Shown here piece after piece: positions 25,580 to 35,468 of a stretch of DNA of 64,000 nucleotides. The notes under the pieces are model-generated. The model did not search any database, was not told the origin of the DNA, and worked only from the letters and a program-made list of their open reading frames with translations. Made by a program: the position numbers and the translations under genes. Source of the stretch: UBA660 sp046704245 (GTDB lineage: Bacteria; Bacillota_I; Bacilli_A; RF39; UBA660). The DNA is taken from NCBI GenBank assembly GCA_046704245.1, contig JBJKSD010000019.1, positions 1 to 64,000 on the forward strand, in the 5' to 3' direction. The first letter of the stretch is position 1. Each line of letters opens with the position of its first letter.

Positions 25580-26404
25580 ATGGAAATAAAACATGTTAGT
25601 CAATTAAAAGGCTATATGCGACAAGAAACAAAGGCTTTAAAGATTAATAGCATTTCGGGTTATACATATTATTTTTGTAGACAGTTTTTAGAACGACTAT
25701 ATAAAACAACCCCTGATTATTTTGTTTTAGCTGGTTCGTTTGCTCAGTTTGCCTATACGGGTGTAACTAGACCTCTCACTGATATAGATGCTTGTAGTAA
25801 AACCGTAGAAGAAGGGCTTGATCTTATTAGGTTAGCTATTGATGATAGCAAACGTGATCCTATATCTTTTTCATTAAAAGAGATATTTATTACAACAAAC
25901 GATACAGCGTGTTTAAGGATATTGTGTAATTTTGAACATATGCAACATGCAATTGGTTTAGATATTAAAGCAGAACCTTATTATTCTTTAAATAGAAGAC
26001 AATTGCCAGTTCTATTTAGTCAAGATAAACCTGTAGAAGTTAATGTTATTAGTTTAGAAGAACACATGGCTAGGAAATTAATGAGTGTATGTATACGATT
26101 ACAATTATATAAGAATGGTAAAAAGTTTAAAAGATTTAAGGATTTTTATGACATAGATGATATGGTTAAACACTCAAACTTAGATATGGATGAAGTAATA
26201 AGATATGCGGCCCTTTTTAATGAAAAGGAACAAATTAATATTGAACCAGAGATATTAGATGAAGATTTTATGGTAAAAAATCAATCAATATGGGAAGCAG
26301 AGGCAAAAGAATATCAATTTAAAGATCCTAATTTTGTTGCAACAGTAACATGTGTTAAAAATTTATTAGAGCAAATAGCTATTAATCAAAAGAAAACAAG
26401 ATAA
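25580..26404 (+). CDS. AbiEii-like nucleotidyltransferase (toxin family)
   Basis: 274 residues. VLAGSFAQFAYTGVTRPLTDIDAC corresponds to the AbiEii/COG1708-type nucleotidyltransferase core with Gly-Ser and the metal Asp pair (TDID), and HMARKLMSVCIRLQ with RFKDFYDIDDM gives the downstream Lys and Asp motifs. Members of this family act as the toxin in AbiE abortive-infection systems by adding nucleotides to tRNA. No AbiEi-type antitoxin is encoded next to it, so this may be an orphan or a family member with another job. Confidence 0.8.
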   Translation: MEIKHVSQLKGYMRQETKALKINSISGYTYYFCRQFLERLYKTTPDYFVLAGSFAQFAYTGVTRPLTDIDACSKTVEEGLDLIRLAIDDSKRDPISFSLKEIFITTNDTACLRILCNFEHMQHAIGLDIKAEPYYSLNRRQLPVLFSQDKPVEVNVISLEEHMARKLMSVCIRLQLYKNGKKFKRFKDFYDIDDMVKHSNLDMDEVIRYAALFNEKEQINIEPEILDEDFMVKNQSIWEAEAKEYQFKDPNFVATVTCVKNLLEQIAINQKKTR

Positions 26405-26440
26405 TTTACACAAATGTAAATTAAATGACAAAGGTTGACA

Positions 26441-26471
26441 AAAAAAGATACTCATATAGAGTATCTTTTTT
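26441..26471 (+). terminator. Intrinsic terminator
   Basis: AAAAAGATACTC/GAGTATCTTTTT stem, 5-base loop. Confidence 0.9.
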
Positions 26472-26526
26472 ATGTCGAATAATTTAAATGTTAAAAAAAT
26501 ATAATGGTATAGATTAAGAGGTGTAT

Positions 26527-27453
26527 ATGAAAATTAAAATTGGGATACCTAGAGCATTTCTATATTATAAATATAAAGATTTATGGATAACTTTTTTTAA
26601 AGAGTTAGATTGTGAAATTATTTTAAGCCCTGAATCTAATAAAGAAATATTAAAAAAGGGAATAGAATATTCGATTGATGAAAGTTGTTTATCATCTAAA
26701 ATATATATGGGACATATTTATTCTTTAATAGGTAAAGTAGATTATATATTGGTACCAAGATTTTGTAATTTTGGATTTAAAGAAACTGTATGTACTAAGT
26801 TTAATGCTATGTACGATATAGTAAAGAATACTTTTAAAGAGATTAAGATAATTAATTATGATGTTGATGTTTTAAAAAGACGAACTGAATTTAAAGGCTT
26901 TATTAAGATGGGTTTAAAGTTAAAGAAAAATATTTTTAAAATAGTGATAGCTTACATAAAAGCTAGAAAAAAATATCGTGACAAGATAGTTAAAAATTAT
27001 TTAGAACAACACCAATTAATTAATAATAATAAATTAAAAATGTTAATAGTATCACACCCTTATAATAGTTATGATAAATTAACTGGTTTTCCCATTATTA
27101 AATATTTAAAAGAATTAGATATCTTACCTATATATGCTGATCTAGCTCCTGAAGAAGAATGTATTATAAGATCTAAATTAATAACTAGTACTTTACAGTG
27201 GACCTATAGTAAACATTTAATTGGAGCTATTGATTATTATAGAGATAAAATAGATGGTATTATTTTTATTTCAACTTTTCCTTGTGGACCTGATTCGTTA
27301 GTTAATGAATTATGTATTAGAAAAATAAAAGATCTACCTATTTTAAATATTGTCTTAGATGAATTACAGAGTGAAGTAGGATTACAGACGAGAATTGAAA
27401 GCTTTATTGATATTATAAATGCTAAAAAGAAAAGGAATATGATATATGAATAA
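26527..27453 (+). CDS. DUF2229-type acyl-CoA dehydratase activase-related protein
   Basis: 308 residues from the ATG at 26527 (AAGAGGTG upstream; the GTG at 26521 is inside that site). IGIPRAFLYYKYKDLWITFF is the DUF2229 opening; Cys residues in SIDESCLSSKIYMGH, RFCNFGFKETVC and FPCGPDSLV are placed as in the cluster-binding 2-hydroxyacyl-CoA dehydratase-like fold. In many Firmicutes this domain is one part of a single protein of about 1,400 residues. Here it is separate, overlapping the next gene by 8 bases. Substrate unknown. Confidence 0.82.
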   Translation: MKIKIGIPRAFLYYKYKDLWITFFKELDCEIILSPESNKEILKKGIEYSIDESCLSSKIYMGHIYSLIGKVDYILVPRFCNFGFKETVCTKFNAMYDIVKNTFKEIKIINYDVDVLKRRTEFKGFIKMGLKLKKNIFKIVIAYIKARKKYRDKIVKNYLEQHQLINNNKLKMLIVSHPYNSYDKLTGFPIIKYLKELDILPIYADLAPEEECIIRSKLITSTLQWTYSKHLIGAIDYYRDKIDGIIFISTFPCGPDSLVNELCIRKIKDLPILNIVLDELQSEVGLQTRIESFIDIINAKKKRNMIYE

Positions 27454-28540
27454 GAAAAAAATATTAAGTTTTCCCCATATGGGAAGTTATCATGTACCAA
27501 TTGCTTTTTTAGCGACTAATGTCTTTGATATGAAAGTCATGAAAGCACCACCCATTACTAAGAAAACTTTAGAATTAGGTTCTAAATATAGTCCAGATTT
27601 TGTATGTGTACCTTTTAAATATAATTTAGGTAACTTTATTGAAGCTTTAGATAATGGTGCTAATGTATTAGCACAAGCTGTAGGAGGATGTCGCTTTAGT
27701 TATTATGCTGAAGTTCAAGAACAAATATTAAGAGATCTAGGTTATGAATTTGAGTTTGCTAATATTGTACCTCCCAATAAAATTACGCCATTATCTATTT
27801 ATCATCAATTTAAAAAATTAAATCCTAAACTGTCTATTATTCGATTAGCGTATTATTTCTATATTACTTATCGGATGTTTAAGATGATTGAATATATTGA
27901 AGATTATATGCGTAAGAATATGGGATTTGAAATAAAGGAGGGGGAATTTGAAGAGCTACATAAAGCTTTTTTAAAAGAATTAGAAACAGTTAAATATAAT
28001 AAACAATTAACTAAAATATATCATAAGTATAAGAAATTATTTAAAGGTATACCTATTGATAAACCTAAGAATTGTATGAAGGTGGGTATTATTGGTGAAC
28101 TATATACGGAGATGGAACAATTTAGTAGTTGTAATATTGAAAAAGAATTAGCCAAGAAAGGGGTAGAGGTTACTAGGATAACCACCATTACTTATTTATT
28201 ATTTACTAAACCGCGTAAATTTAAAAAAATATTAAGAAGAGCTAATAAATATTTAAAATATCATATTGGAGCGGATGGTACTGATAGTATTGCGAAATCG
28301 ATGACTTTTGTAAAAGAAGGCTACGATGGTATTATTCATTCTAAACCTTTTGCGTGTACCCCCGAAGTAAATGCTATGCCCATGTTACAAAATTTAAGTA
28401 AGGATTATAATATTCCTATTCTATATTTTAGTTTTGATTCACAGACTGCTGAGGGAGGTGTCATAACTCGATTAGAAGCTTTCTATGACATGTTAAAGAT
28501 GAGAAGGGAGAAATATGAAAAGAGCTTATTTAGGGGTTGA
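27446..28540 (+). CDS. 2-hydroxyacyl-CoA dehydratase-like (HgdB family) protein
   Basis: 364 residues. ILSFPHMGSYHVPIAFLA, FVCVPFKYNLGNFIEALDNGA and VGGCRFSYYAEVQEQIL carry the conserved Cys of the HgdB-type iron-sulfur subunit; SFDSQTAEGGVITRLEAF is the typical C-terminal end. Family enzymes use a [4Fe-4S] cluster and one-electron chemistry after ATP-driven activation. It overlaps both neighbours, so DUF2229, HgdB-like and activase should form one complex. Confidence 0.82.
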   Translation: MNKKKILSFPHMGSYHVPIAFLATNVFDMKVMKAPPITKKTLELGSKYSPDFVCVPFKYNLGNFIEALDNGANVLAQAVGGCRFSYYAEVQEQILRDLGYEFEFANIVPPNKITPLSIYHQFKKLNPKLSIIRLAYYFYITYRMFKMIEYIEDYMRKNMGFEIKEGEFEELHKAFLKELETVKYNKQLTKIYHKYKKLFKGIPIDKPKNCMKVGIIGELYTEMEQFSSCNIEKELAKKGVEVTRITTITYLLFTKPRKFKKILRRANKYLKYHIGADGTDSIAKSMTFVKEGYDGIIHSKPFACTPEVNAMPMLQNLSKDYNIPILYFSFDSQTAEGGVITRLEAFYDMLKMRREKYEKSLFRG

Positions 28541-29462
28541 TGTTGGTTCTATATCAACTAAGGGGGTTATTATTGATGATAATAATAATATTCTAGCTGA
28601 AGAATATTTATGGACTGAAGGTAATCCAATATTAGCAGTACGTAATTTAATTAGGTCATTAAAAGAGCAGATAAATAATATTAAAGTAGTATCAGTAGGT
28701 ACTACTGGTTCAGCTAGAAAGTTAATTGGTACAGTACTAGAAGCCCAAGTAATAAAAAACGAAATAACAGCTCATGCAATTGGAACCTTATCGTTATTTC
28801 CTGACGTTAAAACTATTTTTGAAATAGGAGGTCAAGATTCAAAAATAATTCTTATTGATGATGGTATTATTATTGACTATGCAATGAATACTTTATGTGC
28901 TGCTGGTACAGGATCTTTCTTATCATCACAAGCGAGAAGATTAGGAATAGCAGTAGAAGATTTTGGTAAGTATGCTTTACAAGCTACTAATCCTACTAAG
29001 ATTGCTGCTCGTTGTACAGTCTTTGCCGAATCAGATTTAGTTCATAAAATGCAGATGGGACATAATAAAGAAGATATTGTTGCGGGTTTATGTCGAGCCG
29101 TCGTAATGAATTATTTAAATAATGTCGGTAAAGGTAAGAATATAAAACCACCTATTGTTTTTCAAGGTGGAGTAAGTAAAAATATTGGCGTTATTAAAGC
29201 TTTTGAAGACATAGTGGGTGAAAAAATATATGTCGATAATAAAGGACATCTTATGGGAGCTTTAGGAGTAGCTATTTTAGCCAAGGATTCGCATTTAGTT
29301 AAAGATTTTAAATTTGATATTATCAATATCAAGTTTGAAACAAGAGGGATAGAGTGCCATAAATGCCCTAATAATTGTGAAATAATGTGTGTCTATAAAG
29401 ATCAAAAATTAATAGATGCTTGGGGTAATAGATGTGAAAATGGTACCATAATAAAAGTATAA
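28515..29462 (+). CDS. ATP-dependent activase, BadF/HgdC family
   Basis: 315 residues. ASKHA-fold ATPase: LGVDVGSISTKGVII (phosphate-1), EIGGQDSK (phosphate-2), and NTLCAAGTGSFL. Cys128 and Cys167 (AARCTVF) match the two Cys per subunit that share the bridging [4Fe-4S] cluster in HgdC dimers. A C-terminal four-Cys patch (CHKCPNNCEIMC) is extra to classic HgdC and typical of the large fused proteins, supporting the idea of a split gene. AAGGGAG before the ATG; overlaps the upstream gene by 26 bases. Confidence 0.9.
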   Translation: MKRAYLGVDVGSISTKGVIIDDNNNILAEEYLWTEGNPILAVRNLIRSLKEQINNIKVVSVGTTGSARKLIGTVLEAQVIKNEITAHAIGTLSLFPDVKTIFEIGGQDSKIILIDDGIIIDYAMNTLCAAGTGSFLSSQARRLGIAVEDFGKYALQATNPTKIAARCTVFAESDLVHKMQMGHNKEDIVAGLCRAVVMNYLNNVGKGKNIKPPIVFQGGVSKNIGVIKAFEDIVGEKIYVDNKGHLMGALGVAILAKDSHLVKDFKFDIINIKFETRGIECHKCPNNCEIMCVYKDQKLIDAWGNRCENGTIIKV

Positions 29463-29486
29463 AAACAAACGCAAGTTTGTTTTTTT
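29462..29486 (+). terminator. Intrinsic terminator
   Basis: AAAACAAAC/GTTTGTTTT stem with GCAA loop and T-run. Confidence 0.88.
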
Positions 29487-29521
29487 ATAGTATAATAACT
29501 GTTAGGAAGGCAGGGATATAT

Positions 29522-31150
29522 ATGTTTGTGAATAATTTATCACTAGCCTTTAACGTGCAACAAATTTTTGATGATGTTAGTTTTTCGATAGATCCTAACG
29601 ATAAAGTAGGAATAGTAGGAGTAAATGGCGCTGGTAAAACAACTTTATTTAAAATAATAATGGGCGAGATTATACCAGATCAAGGTCAAGTAAATATACC
29701 TAAGCATAGTTCTTTAGGATGGTTACCACAAGTTATCGATGATTCTAAAACAAAACAAGATATGACGGTATTAGATTTTTTATTATCAGGTAGACCCATC
29801 AAAGAAATATTAAAAGAATTAGAAAAGTTATATGAAGAAGTAGCGAAAGTAAACGGTAAAGAACAGAAGAAAATATTAACTAAGATAGGTCGTTTGCAAG
29901 ATCAATTTGAACATCTAGGTGGATATAAGGTTGAAAATATTTTATTTGAATTATTAATGGGTATGGATATCGATTACAATCTATTAGATTTAAAATTAAA
30001 AAATTTAAGTGGTGGTCAGAAATCTAAAATAGCGTTTGCTAGACTACTATATTCTAATCCTGACATCTTATTATTAGATGAACCAACTAACCACTTAGAT
30101 AAAGCTAGTAAAGATTATATAATTGATTATTTAAAACATTATAAAGGAATGATTTTGGTTATATCTCACGATACAGATTTCTTAAATCAAATTATCAATA
30201 AGAGGATGTATATTGATAAAATAACTCATAAAATATATACTTATAATGGTAACTATGATTATTTTATTAAATTAAAACAAGAAGAACAAAAGACTCTTGC
30301 CAATATGATTTCAAAACAAGCCAAAGAAGAAAAAAGATTAAGAGATTTTATTAATTTATATTCTAATTCCTCAGGTAAAAGAAAAAGAATAGCTGAGAGT
30401 CGCGAAAAGATGCTACAAAAATTATTACAAAATAAAATAGAATTTCCTAAAACCTTAAAACAAGTTAAAGTAAAATTACAACCTGAAAAGGAAGGCTCTA
30501 ATATCCCCTTAACCTTAAAAAATATTATCTTTAAATATCCAACTAGTGATATCATTATCAATAATCTATCTTTTGAGATATTTAAGAATGAAAAGTTTTT
30601 AGTATTAGGTTTAAATGGTGTCGGTAAATCAACTTTATTTAAGATTATTATGCGTCTTCTTACTCCCAAGTCTGGCGAAGTAATCTATAGTCCTAAAGTA
30701 GATATAGCGTATTATGCTCAAGAACATGAAGGTTTAGATAATAATTTATCGATCTATGATAATGTTAAAAATGATAGATTTACTGAAAAACAAATAAGAG
30801 CTATTTTAGGTAATTTCTTATTTTCCAATAATGATATTTATAAAAAAGTACAAATATTATCGCCAGGTGAAAGAAGTAGGGTAGCTTTAGCTAAAATAGC
30901 CATGAGTGGAGCTAATTTATTATTATTAGATGAACCTACTAACCATTTAGATCCACAAACACAAGTTATTATGGGCGAAACATTTAAAAATTATCAAGGA
31001 ACAATGTTAGTAGTATCCCATAATTTAGAATTTGTTGATAAAATAGGAATAGAAAGAATGTTAATCTTACCAGCAGGTAAGATAGCATACTATGATCGTA
31101 AGAAAGTTGAATATTATCAAGAACAAAATAATAAGAAGGTGAATACATGA
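29522..31150 (+). CDS. ABC-F family ATPase (ribosome-associated)
   Basis: 542 residues from the ATG at 29522. Two ABC domains without membrane helices: Walker A GVNGAGKT and GLNGVGKS, signatures LSGGQKSK and LSPGERSR, Walker B LLLDEPTNHLD twice. The basic interdomain linker (about 240-320, RKRIAESREKML) is the P-site tRNA interaction motif region of ABC-F proteins. These act on ribosomes as translation factors or antibiotic-protection proteins; the sequence alone does not say which. The next gene starts within its end. Confidence 0.92.
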   Translation: MFVNNLSLAFNVQQIFDDVSFSIDPNDKVGIVGVNGAGKTTLFKIIMGEIIPDQGQVNIPKHSSLGWLPQVIDDSKTKQDMTVLDFLLSGRPIKEILKELEKLYEEVAKVNGKEQKKILTKIGRLQDQFEHLGGYKVENILFELLMGMDIDYNLLDLKLKNLSGGQKSKIAFARLLYSNPDILLLDEPTNHLDKASKDYIIDYLKHYKGMILVISHDTDFLNQIINKRMYIDKITHKIYTYNGNYDYFIKLKQEEQKTLANMISKQAKEEKRLRDFINLYSNSSGKRKRIAESREKMLQKLLQNKIEFPKTLKQVKVKLQPEKEGSNIPLTLKNIIFKYPTSDIIINNLSFEIFKNEKFLVLGLNGVGKSTLFKIIMRLLTPKSGEVIYSPKVDIAYYAQEHEGLDNNLSIYDNVKNDRFTEKQIRAILGNFLFSNNDIYKKVQILSPGERSRVALAKIAMSGANLLLLDEPTNHLDPQTQVIMGETFKNYQGTMLVVSHNLEFVDKIGIERMLILPAGKIAYYDRKKVEYYQEQNNKKVNT

Positions 31151-32013
31151 AATTAGCAAATGAATGGCAAGATTATGAAATATTAGATATGGCTAATGGT
31201 GAAAAATTAGAAAGATGGAAAGATATTATCTTAGTTAGACCTGATCCACAGGTTATATGGCCTAATAAGGGTTTTAGTGACCTTTGGCATAATATCCATG
31301 CTCATTATCATCGAAGCCCCTCAGGAGGAGGATCTTGGGAATATTTAAAAGCAGTACCAAATAGTTGGGTAATATCTTATAAGAATTTAAAATTTAATGT
31401 TAAACCAATGGGATTTAAACATACTGGACTTTTTCCTGAACAAGCCGTTAATTGGGATTTTATGATCGATAAAATAACTAAAGCTAATAGACCAATAAAA
31501 GTATTAAACTTATTTGCTTATACTGGAGGAGCTACTGTTGCATGTAGTTATGCTGGAGCTACCGTATGTCATGTCGATTCATCTAAAGGGATGAATAATT
31601 GGGCGAAAGAAAATTTAAAACTATCTGGTTTAGAAAATAATCCTGTTCGTTTTATTCAAGATGATGTAATTAAATTTGTTAAAAGAGAAATAAGAAGAGA
31701 AAGTAAATATGATGCTATTGTTATGGATCCACCTTCTTTTGGTAGAGGAGCTAGTGGAGAAGTATGGAGTATTGAAAAAGATTTAACTAATCTTATTGAC
31801 TTAAGTAGTAAACTATTATCAGATAAACCATTATTCTTTATTGTTAATTCTTATACTAAAGGACTATCTCCATATTTAATAGCTAATTTATTAGAACTAT
31901 ATGTAAATAATAGATATGAAGGTATTATTACTTCAGGTGAATTAGGAATTCCTATGTCAAATTCAAAATTAATATTACCTTGTGGTATATATAGTAGATG
32001 GGAAAGTAAATAG
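31147..32013 (+). CDS. Class I SAM-dependent methyltransferase (RlmI/RlmK-like)
   Basis: 288 residues. KVLNLFAYTGGATVACSYAG binds SAM, HVDSSKGMNNWAKENLKLSG carries the acidic loop, and VMDPPSFGRG is the catalytic DPPSF motif of the COG1092-type rRNA m5C/m7G methyltransferases. N-terminal PUA domain of full RlmI is absent; the N-terminus instead has DIILVRPDPQVIWP. Coupled by a 4-base overlap to the ABC-F gene, so both are likely ribosome-related. rRNA target unknown. Confidence 0.88.
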   Translation: MKLANEWQDYEILDMANGEKLERWKDIILVRPDPQVIWPNKGFSDLWHNIHAHYHRSPSGGGSWEYLKAVPNSWVISYKNLKFNVKPMGFKHTGLFPEQAVNWDFMIDKITKANRPIKVLNLFAYTGGATVACSYAGATVCHVDSSKGMNNWAKENLKLSGLENNPVRFIQDDVIKFVKREIRRESKYDAIVMDPPSFGRGASGEVWSIEKDLTNLIDLSSKLLSDKPLFFIVNSYTKGLSPYLIANLLELYVNNRYEGIITSGELGIPMSNSKLILPCGIYSRWESK

Positions 32014-32036
32014 AGTATTTTTAATACTCTATTTTT
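32011..32036 (+). terminator. Intrinsic terminator
   Basis: TAGAGTATT/AATACTCTA stem overlapping the stop, then T5. Confidence 0.88.
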
Positions 32037-32073
32037 GATATAATAAAATAAATATAATAGTAGGGAGTAGAAT

Positions 32074-34464
32074 ATGGTTAAATTTTTTAAGAAAAGGGTT
32101 ATATTAGTATTGGCATTTATATTTATATTATTAATATTAATAGTAAGTAATTATATAAAATTAGATGCTAAAGTTGTTATTAATAATGGGGAAAAAGTTA
32201 TTAATTTTGATGTGACACAGATAAATAAAGAGAGTAAGAAAATAAATATCGCTATCAAAAATACAGGATGGAAGACAGTCAAGATAGAAGATATATTTAT
32301 AAGTGGTAAATCATCAGCTAATTTTATTATGAAAAATGTTAAAGATAAAGTAATAAAAAGAGGTAAAAGTATTACTTTAACTATTAATTATAAACCTATA
32401 ACAATCGGAACAACTAGTGCATCATTAGTGGTTAAGACTAATATTAATAAAAATAAAAAATATATAATTGATCTAATAGGTACATCGGTTACTAAATTAA
32501 GCTATACGTTACTAGCTCCTAAAGTACCACTTCCCCCTGTTGCTGTTATAGCGGCCTTTGAAGGAAATAAAATTAGAATAACATGGAATGATGAACCCAA
32601 TACTCCAGCAGTTAATAATTACAATCTTTATATAGCAACTACTCCTCACATAACAAAAACTAATTCAATAAAGATTGATAATATTTCAAAACCATATCTT
32701 TATTCTAACTTTGAAGAGAATAAAACCCTTTATTTTGCTGTTACAGCAGTAAATAATGTTGGTGAAAGTAACCTATCTGAAATAGAAAGCATACGACCAG
32801 CACGAGTATTTTATATTAGTTCTATCAATGGTAAAGATTCTAATAGCGGATTATCTTCTAAATATCCTTGGAAAAGTTTAAGTAAAGTTAATAGTTATAA
32901 ATTTCAACCAGGTGATTTTATTTTATTTGAAAAAGGGACAAAGTATTATGGTAAATTAGCAATTGAGAGTTCTGGTATAAAAGATAAACCGATCACTATT
33001 GGTGCTTATGGTGAAGGCGATAGACCATTAATTAGTGGTATTGGTGAGGTGCCTAATGCTCTTAAAGAAGCTAATTGGACTAATGAAGGAAATAATATTT
33101 GGTCAATATATTATGGTCCTTGGAAAATAGCCAGAAGAGTTTGGTTATCAGAAAAAGAATATGTCAAGGCTGAGGTATTAAAAGATATGGATGCTACCTA
33201 TCGCTGGTTCTTTGATGATACTACTTCTAAATTATATGTTTATGCTCCGAAGAATCCAGCTATAGAATACACTAGTATCAAAGAAAGTAGTGCTACTGAA
33301 TCAGTATCTATGTTACTAAATAATCAAGATTATATTAGTTTAAATGGTGTTGAATTTGAAAATATAGAGATCAATAACGCTGATTATATAACAATTAAAG
33401 ATTGTAAAATTGGTAATGGAGCATATATGGGTATTACTATTGTAGGTATGTGGAATTGGAATAAAGAAAATAGTAATAATAAATCAGATTATGGAGTAAT
33501 AAAAGGAAGTATTGTCGATTCTAACTACAATTTAACTTACTATTATGAAAAAAGTAATACGGAAGATGGTATTCACATGAGAAATAATGTTAATCATTGG
33601 AAAATATATGGAAATGAAGTAAAAAATTGGGGTCACACAGGAATAAGCTTATGGCAAGTGGCTACTAATACTGAGGTATCATTTAATGAGGTTTATGCCA
33701 ATACTATGACCGCGGGTGATATATTATTTGGTAGATCTTTTGAAACTAAAGGTAGACCCGGTGGATGTTCATATAATAAATTTTATAAAAACTATGTTTA
33801 TAATACTTATGCTTCTATACAAATAGGTGGTGATTATAATTCAGTATATTATAATATTGTTGATACTGTTAAAAATAGTCCAGTAATCAAATTAAAAGGA
33901 GCCAGTGGCATTGTTCTTACACCAGCTATGGGTACAAATGTAGAATATGTTTCAAATCATAATAAGATCATGAATAATCTTATATATAATGCAGATGTTG
34001 CTGGTATAGATATGCAAGATTGGCATGGTAAGAGTAGTACTAGATATAATGAAATAATTAATAATATTATTGTTAATTGTGGACATGATGCTGATCGTGA
34101 AATGACTAATGCCGGACTAGCTTTAAGTGATAAATGGTATATTAATGAAGCATCAGCATCAGATCATAATATTATAAGAAATAACTTGATTTATTCTAAA
34201 ACATCTGATGTAGCTATTCATTATCGGGGTGATTTATTAACGGTTGGCCAATTTAATGATAAGAATGGTTCATTTAGTGATATTATAAGAGAAAATTATT
34301 TCTATAATCCAAAATTAAAGTCTTCTCAATTAGGTAAATTTATAACTACTAAATTATTTATTGTTATTGATAATGGCTTTAAAGATATTGATACTACTGA
34401 TTTATTAGGAAATATAGTACCAACTGGTAAAACCGATATTGGTCCTTATGAATTTGGTAGTTAA
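32074..34464 (+). CDS. Anchored right-handed beta-helix surface protein
   Basis: 796 residues. N-terminal membrane anchor (about 8-28), an ASH/HYDIN-like beta-sandwich (about 35-140: INIAIKNTGWKTVKIEDIFI), a fibronectin III domain (about 155-240: ITWNDEPNTPAVNNYNLYIA), then from about 245 a long parallel beta-helix (VFYISSINGKDSNSGLS; many N-x-I/V repeats such as NHNKIMNNLIYNADVAGIDM). This architecture is that of polysaccharide lyases and carbohydrate-binding adhesins; catalytic residues are not obvious. Probably acts on host or dietary glycans at the cell surface. Confidence 0.88.
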   Translation: MVKFFKKRVILVLAFIFILLILIVSNYIKLDAKVVINNGEKVINFDVTQINKESKKINIAIKNTGWKTVKIEDIFISGKSSANFIMKNVKDKVIKRGKSITLTINYKPITIGTTSASLVVKTNINKNKKYIIDLIGTSVTKLSYTLLAPKVPLPPVAVIAAFEGNKIRITWNDEPNTPAVNNYNLYIATTPHITKTNSIKIDNISKPYLYSNFEENKTLYFAVTAVNNVGESNLSEIESIRPARVFYISSINGKDSNSGLSSKYPWKSLSKVNSYKFQPGDFILFEKGTKYYGKLAIESSGIKDKPITIGAYGEGDRPLISGIGEVPNALKEANWTNEGNNIWSIYYGPWKIARRVWLSEKEYVKAEVLKDMDATYRWFFDDTTSKLYVYAPKNPAIEYTSIKESSATESVSMLLNNQDYISLNGVEFENIEINNADYITIKDCKIGNGAYMGITIVGMWNWNKENSNNKSDYGVIKGSIVDSNYNLTYYYEKSNTEDGIHMRNNVNHWKIYGNEVKNWGHTGISLWQVATNTEVSFNEVYANTMTAGDILFGRSFETKGRPGGCSYNKFYKNYVYNTYASIQIGGDYNSVYYNIVDTVKNSPVIKLKGASGIVLTPAMGTNVEYVSNHNKIMNNLIYNADVAGIDMQDWHGKSSTRYNEIINNIIVNCGHDADREMTNAGLALSDKWYINEASASDHNIIRNNLIYSKTSDVAIHYRGDLLTVGQFNDKNGSFSDIIRENYFYNPKLKSSQLGKFITTKLFIVIDNGFKDIDTTDLLGNIVPTGKTDIGPYEFGS

Positions 34465-34480
34465 TAGTAAGAAGGTAAAT

Positions 34481-35413
34481 ATGGTTACTAAAAAACAAAT
34501 AATTACGTATAGTAAACAAATTAATATAGATCTGATAGGATTCACCAATAGTGATATATGTTATCCTCTAATACCTAAATTAGAATTAAGTAAAAGATTA
34601 AAATATTATTCACCATTTATTAAAGGTAGTATTAAAGAAAGAATAAATCCTAGATTATTGATGGATAATGCTAAAACTATTATTGTAATAGGTATGGCTT
34701 ATCCTAAAACATGTGATAGATTAGATAATATAACTAAAGATGAAGTATATTTTGGCAATAGTTCATGGGGCATTGATTATCATATAGTGTTAAAAGAAAA
34801 GATGGAACAACTATGTAATTATATTAAAACCATAACTAATAATTTAGAATATAAAATATTAGTAGATACATTACCATTAGATGATCGTTATTTAGCATAT
34901 AAAGCGGGATTAGGTTTTTATGGTAAACATAACTTGTTAATTAACCTAAAGTATGGTTCTTATTTCTTTATAGGTATAATCTTAACCAATCTAGATATAG
35001 AAACAGATAAACCATTAACTTTAACTTGTTCTAACTGTAATAAGTGTTTAGATGAATGTCCTACTAAAGCTATTAATGATAAAGGTATTCTAAATAGTAA
35101 TAAATGTTTATCTTATCTTACTCAAAAGAAGGGAACATTAACTAAAAATGAAATAAAAGTTATGAATCAATGTATCTATGGCTGTGATATATGTCAAAGA
35201 GTATGTCCATATAATAAAACCATTGATAATCATAACCATAAAGAATTTGAACCCTCAAATATAGAATTTATCAATATCAATGATTATCAATCTTTAACTA
35301 ATAAAGAATTCAAAAATAAATATGGTAAATTATCAGGTTCATGGCGAAGTAGACAGATAATAGAAAGAAATATAAAAATATATAAAGATATTATGAATAA
35401 TACATTAAAATAA
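34481..35413 (+). CDS. queG: Epoxyqueuosine reductase QueG
   Basis: 310 residues from the ATG at 34481 (GAAGGT upstream). DTLPLDDRYLAYKAGLGFYG provides the catalytic Asp and the cobalamin-side loop; CSNCNKCLDECPTKAI and CIYGCDICQRVCPYNK are the two [4Fe-4S] ferredoxin motifs; YGKLSGSWRSRQIIERN is the usual C-terminal tRNA-side motif. It performs the last step of queuosine synthesis in tRNA, using cobalamin. No other que genes are in the window, so queuine precursor may be salvaged. Confidence 0.95.
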   Translation: MVTKKQIITYSKQINIDLIGFTNSDICYPLIPKLELSKRLKYYSPFIKGSIKERINPRLLMDNAKTIIVIGMAYPKTCDRLDNITKDEVYFGNSSWGIDYHIVLKEKMEQLCNYIKTITNNLEYKILVDTLPLDDRYLAYKAGLGFYGKHNLLINLKYGSYFFIGIILTNLDIETDKPLTLTCSNCNKCLDECPTKAINDKGILNSNKCLSYLTQKKGTLTKNEIKVMNQCIYGCDICQRVCPYNKTIDNHNHKEFEPSNIEFININDYQSLTNKEFKNKYGKLSGSWRSRQIIERNIKIYKDIMNNTLK

Positions 35414-35442
35414 TATTAATATATTTCATTAATATTATTTTT
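35409..35442 (+). terminator. Intrinsic terminator
   Basis: AATAATATTAAT/ATTAATATTATT stem and T-run after queG. Confidence 0.8.
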
Positions 35443-35468
35443 GTGGTAAAATAATTATAGGTGATAAT

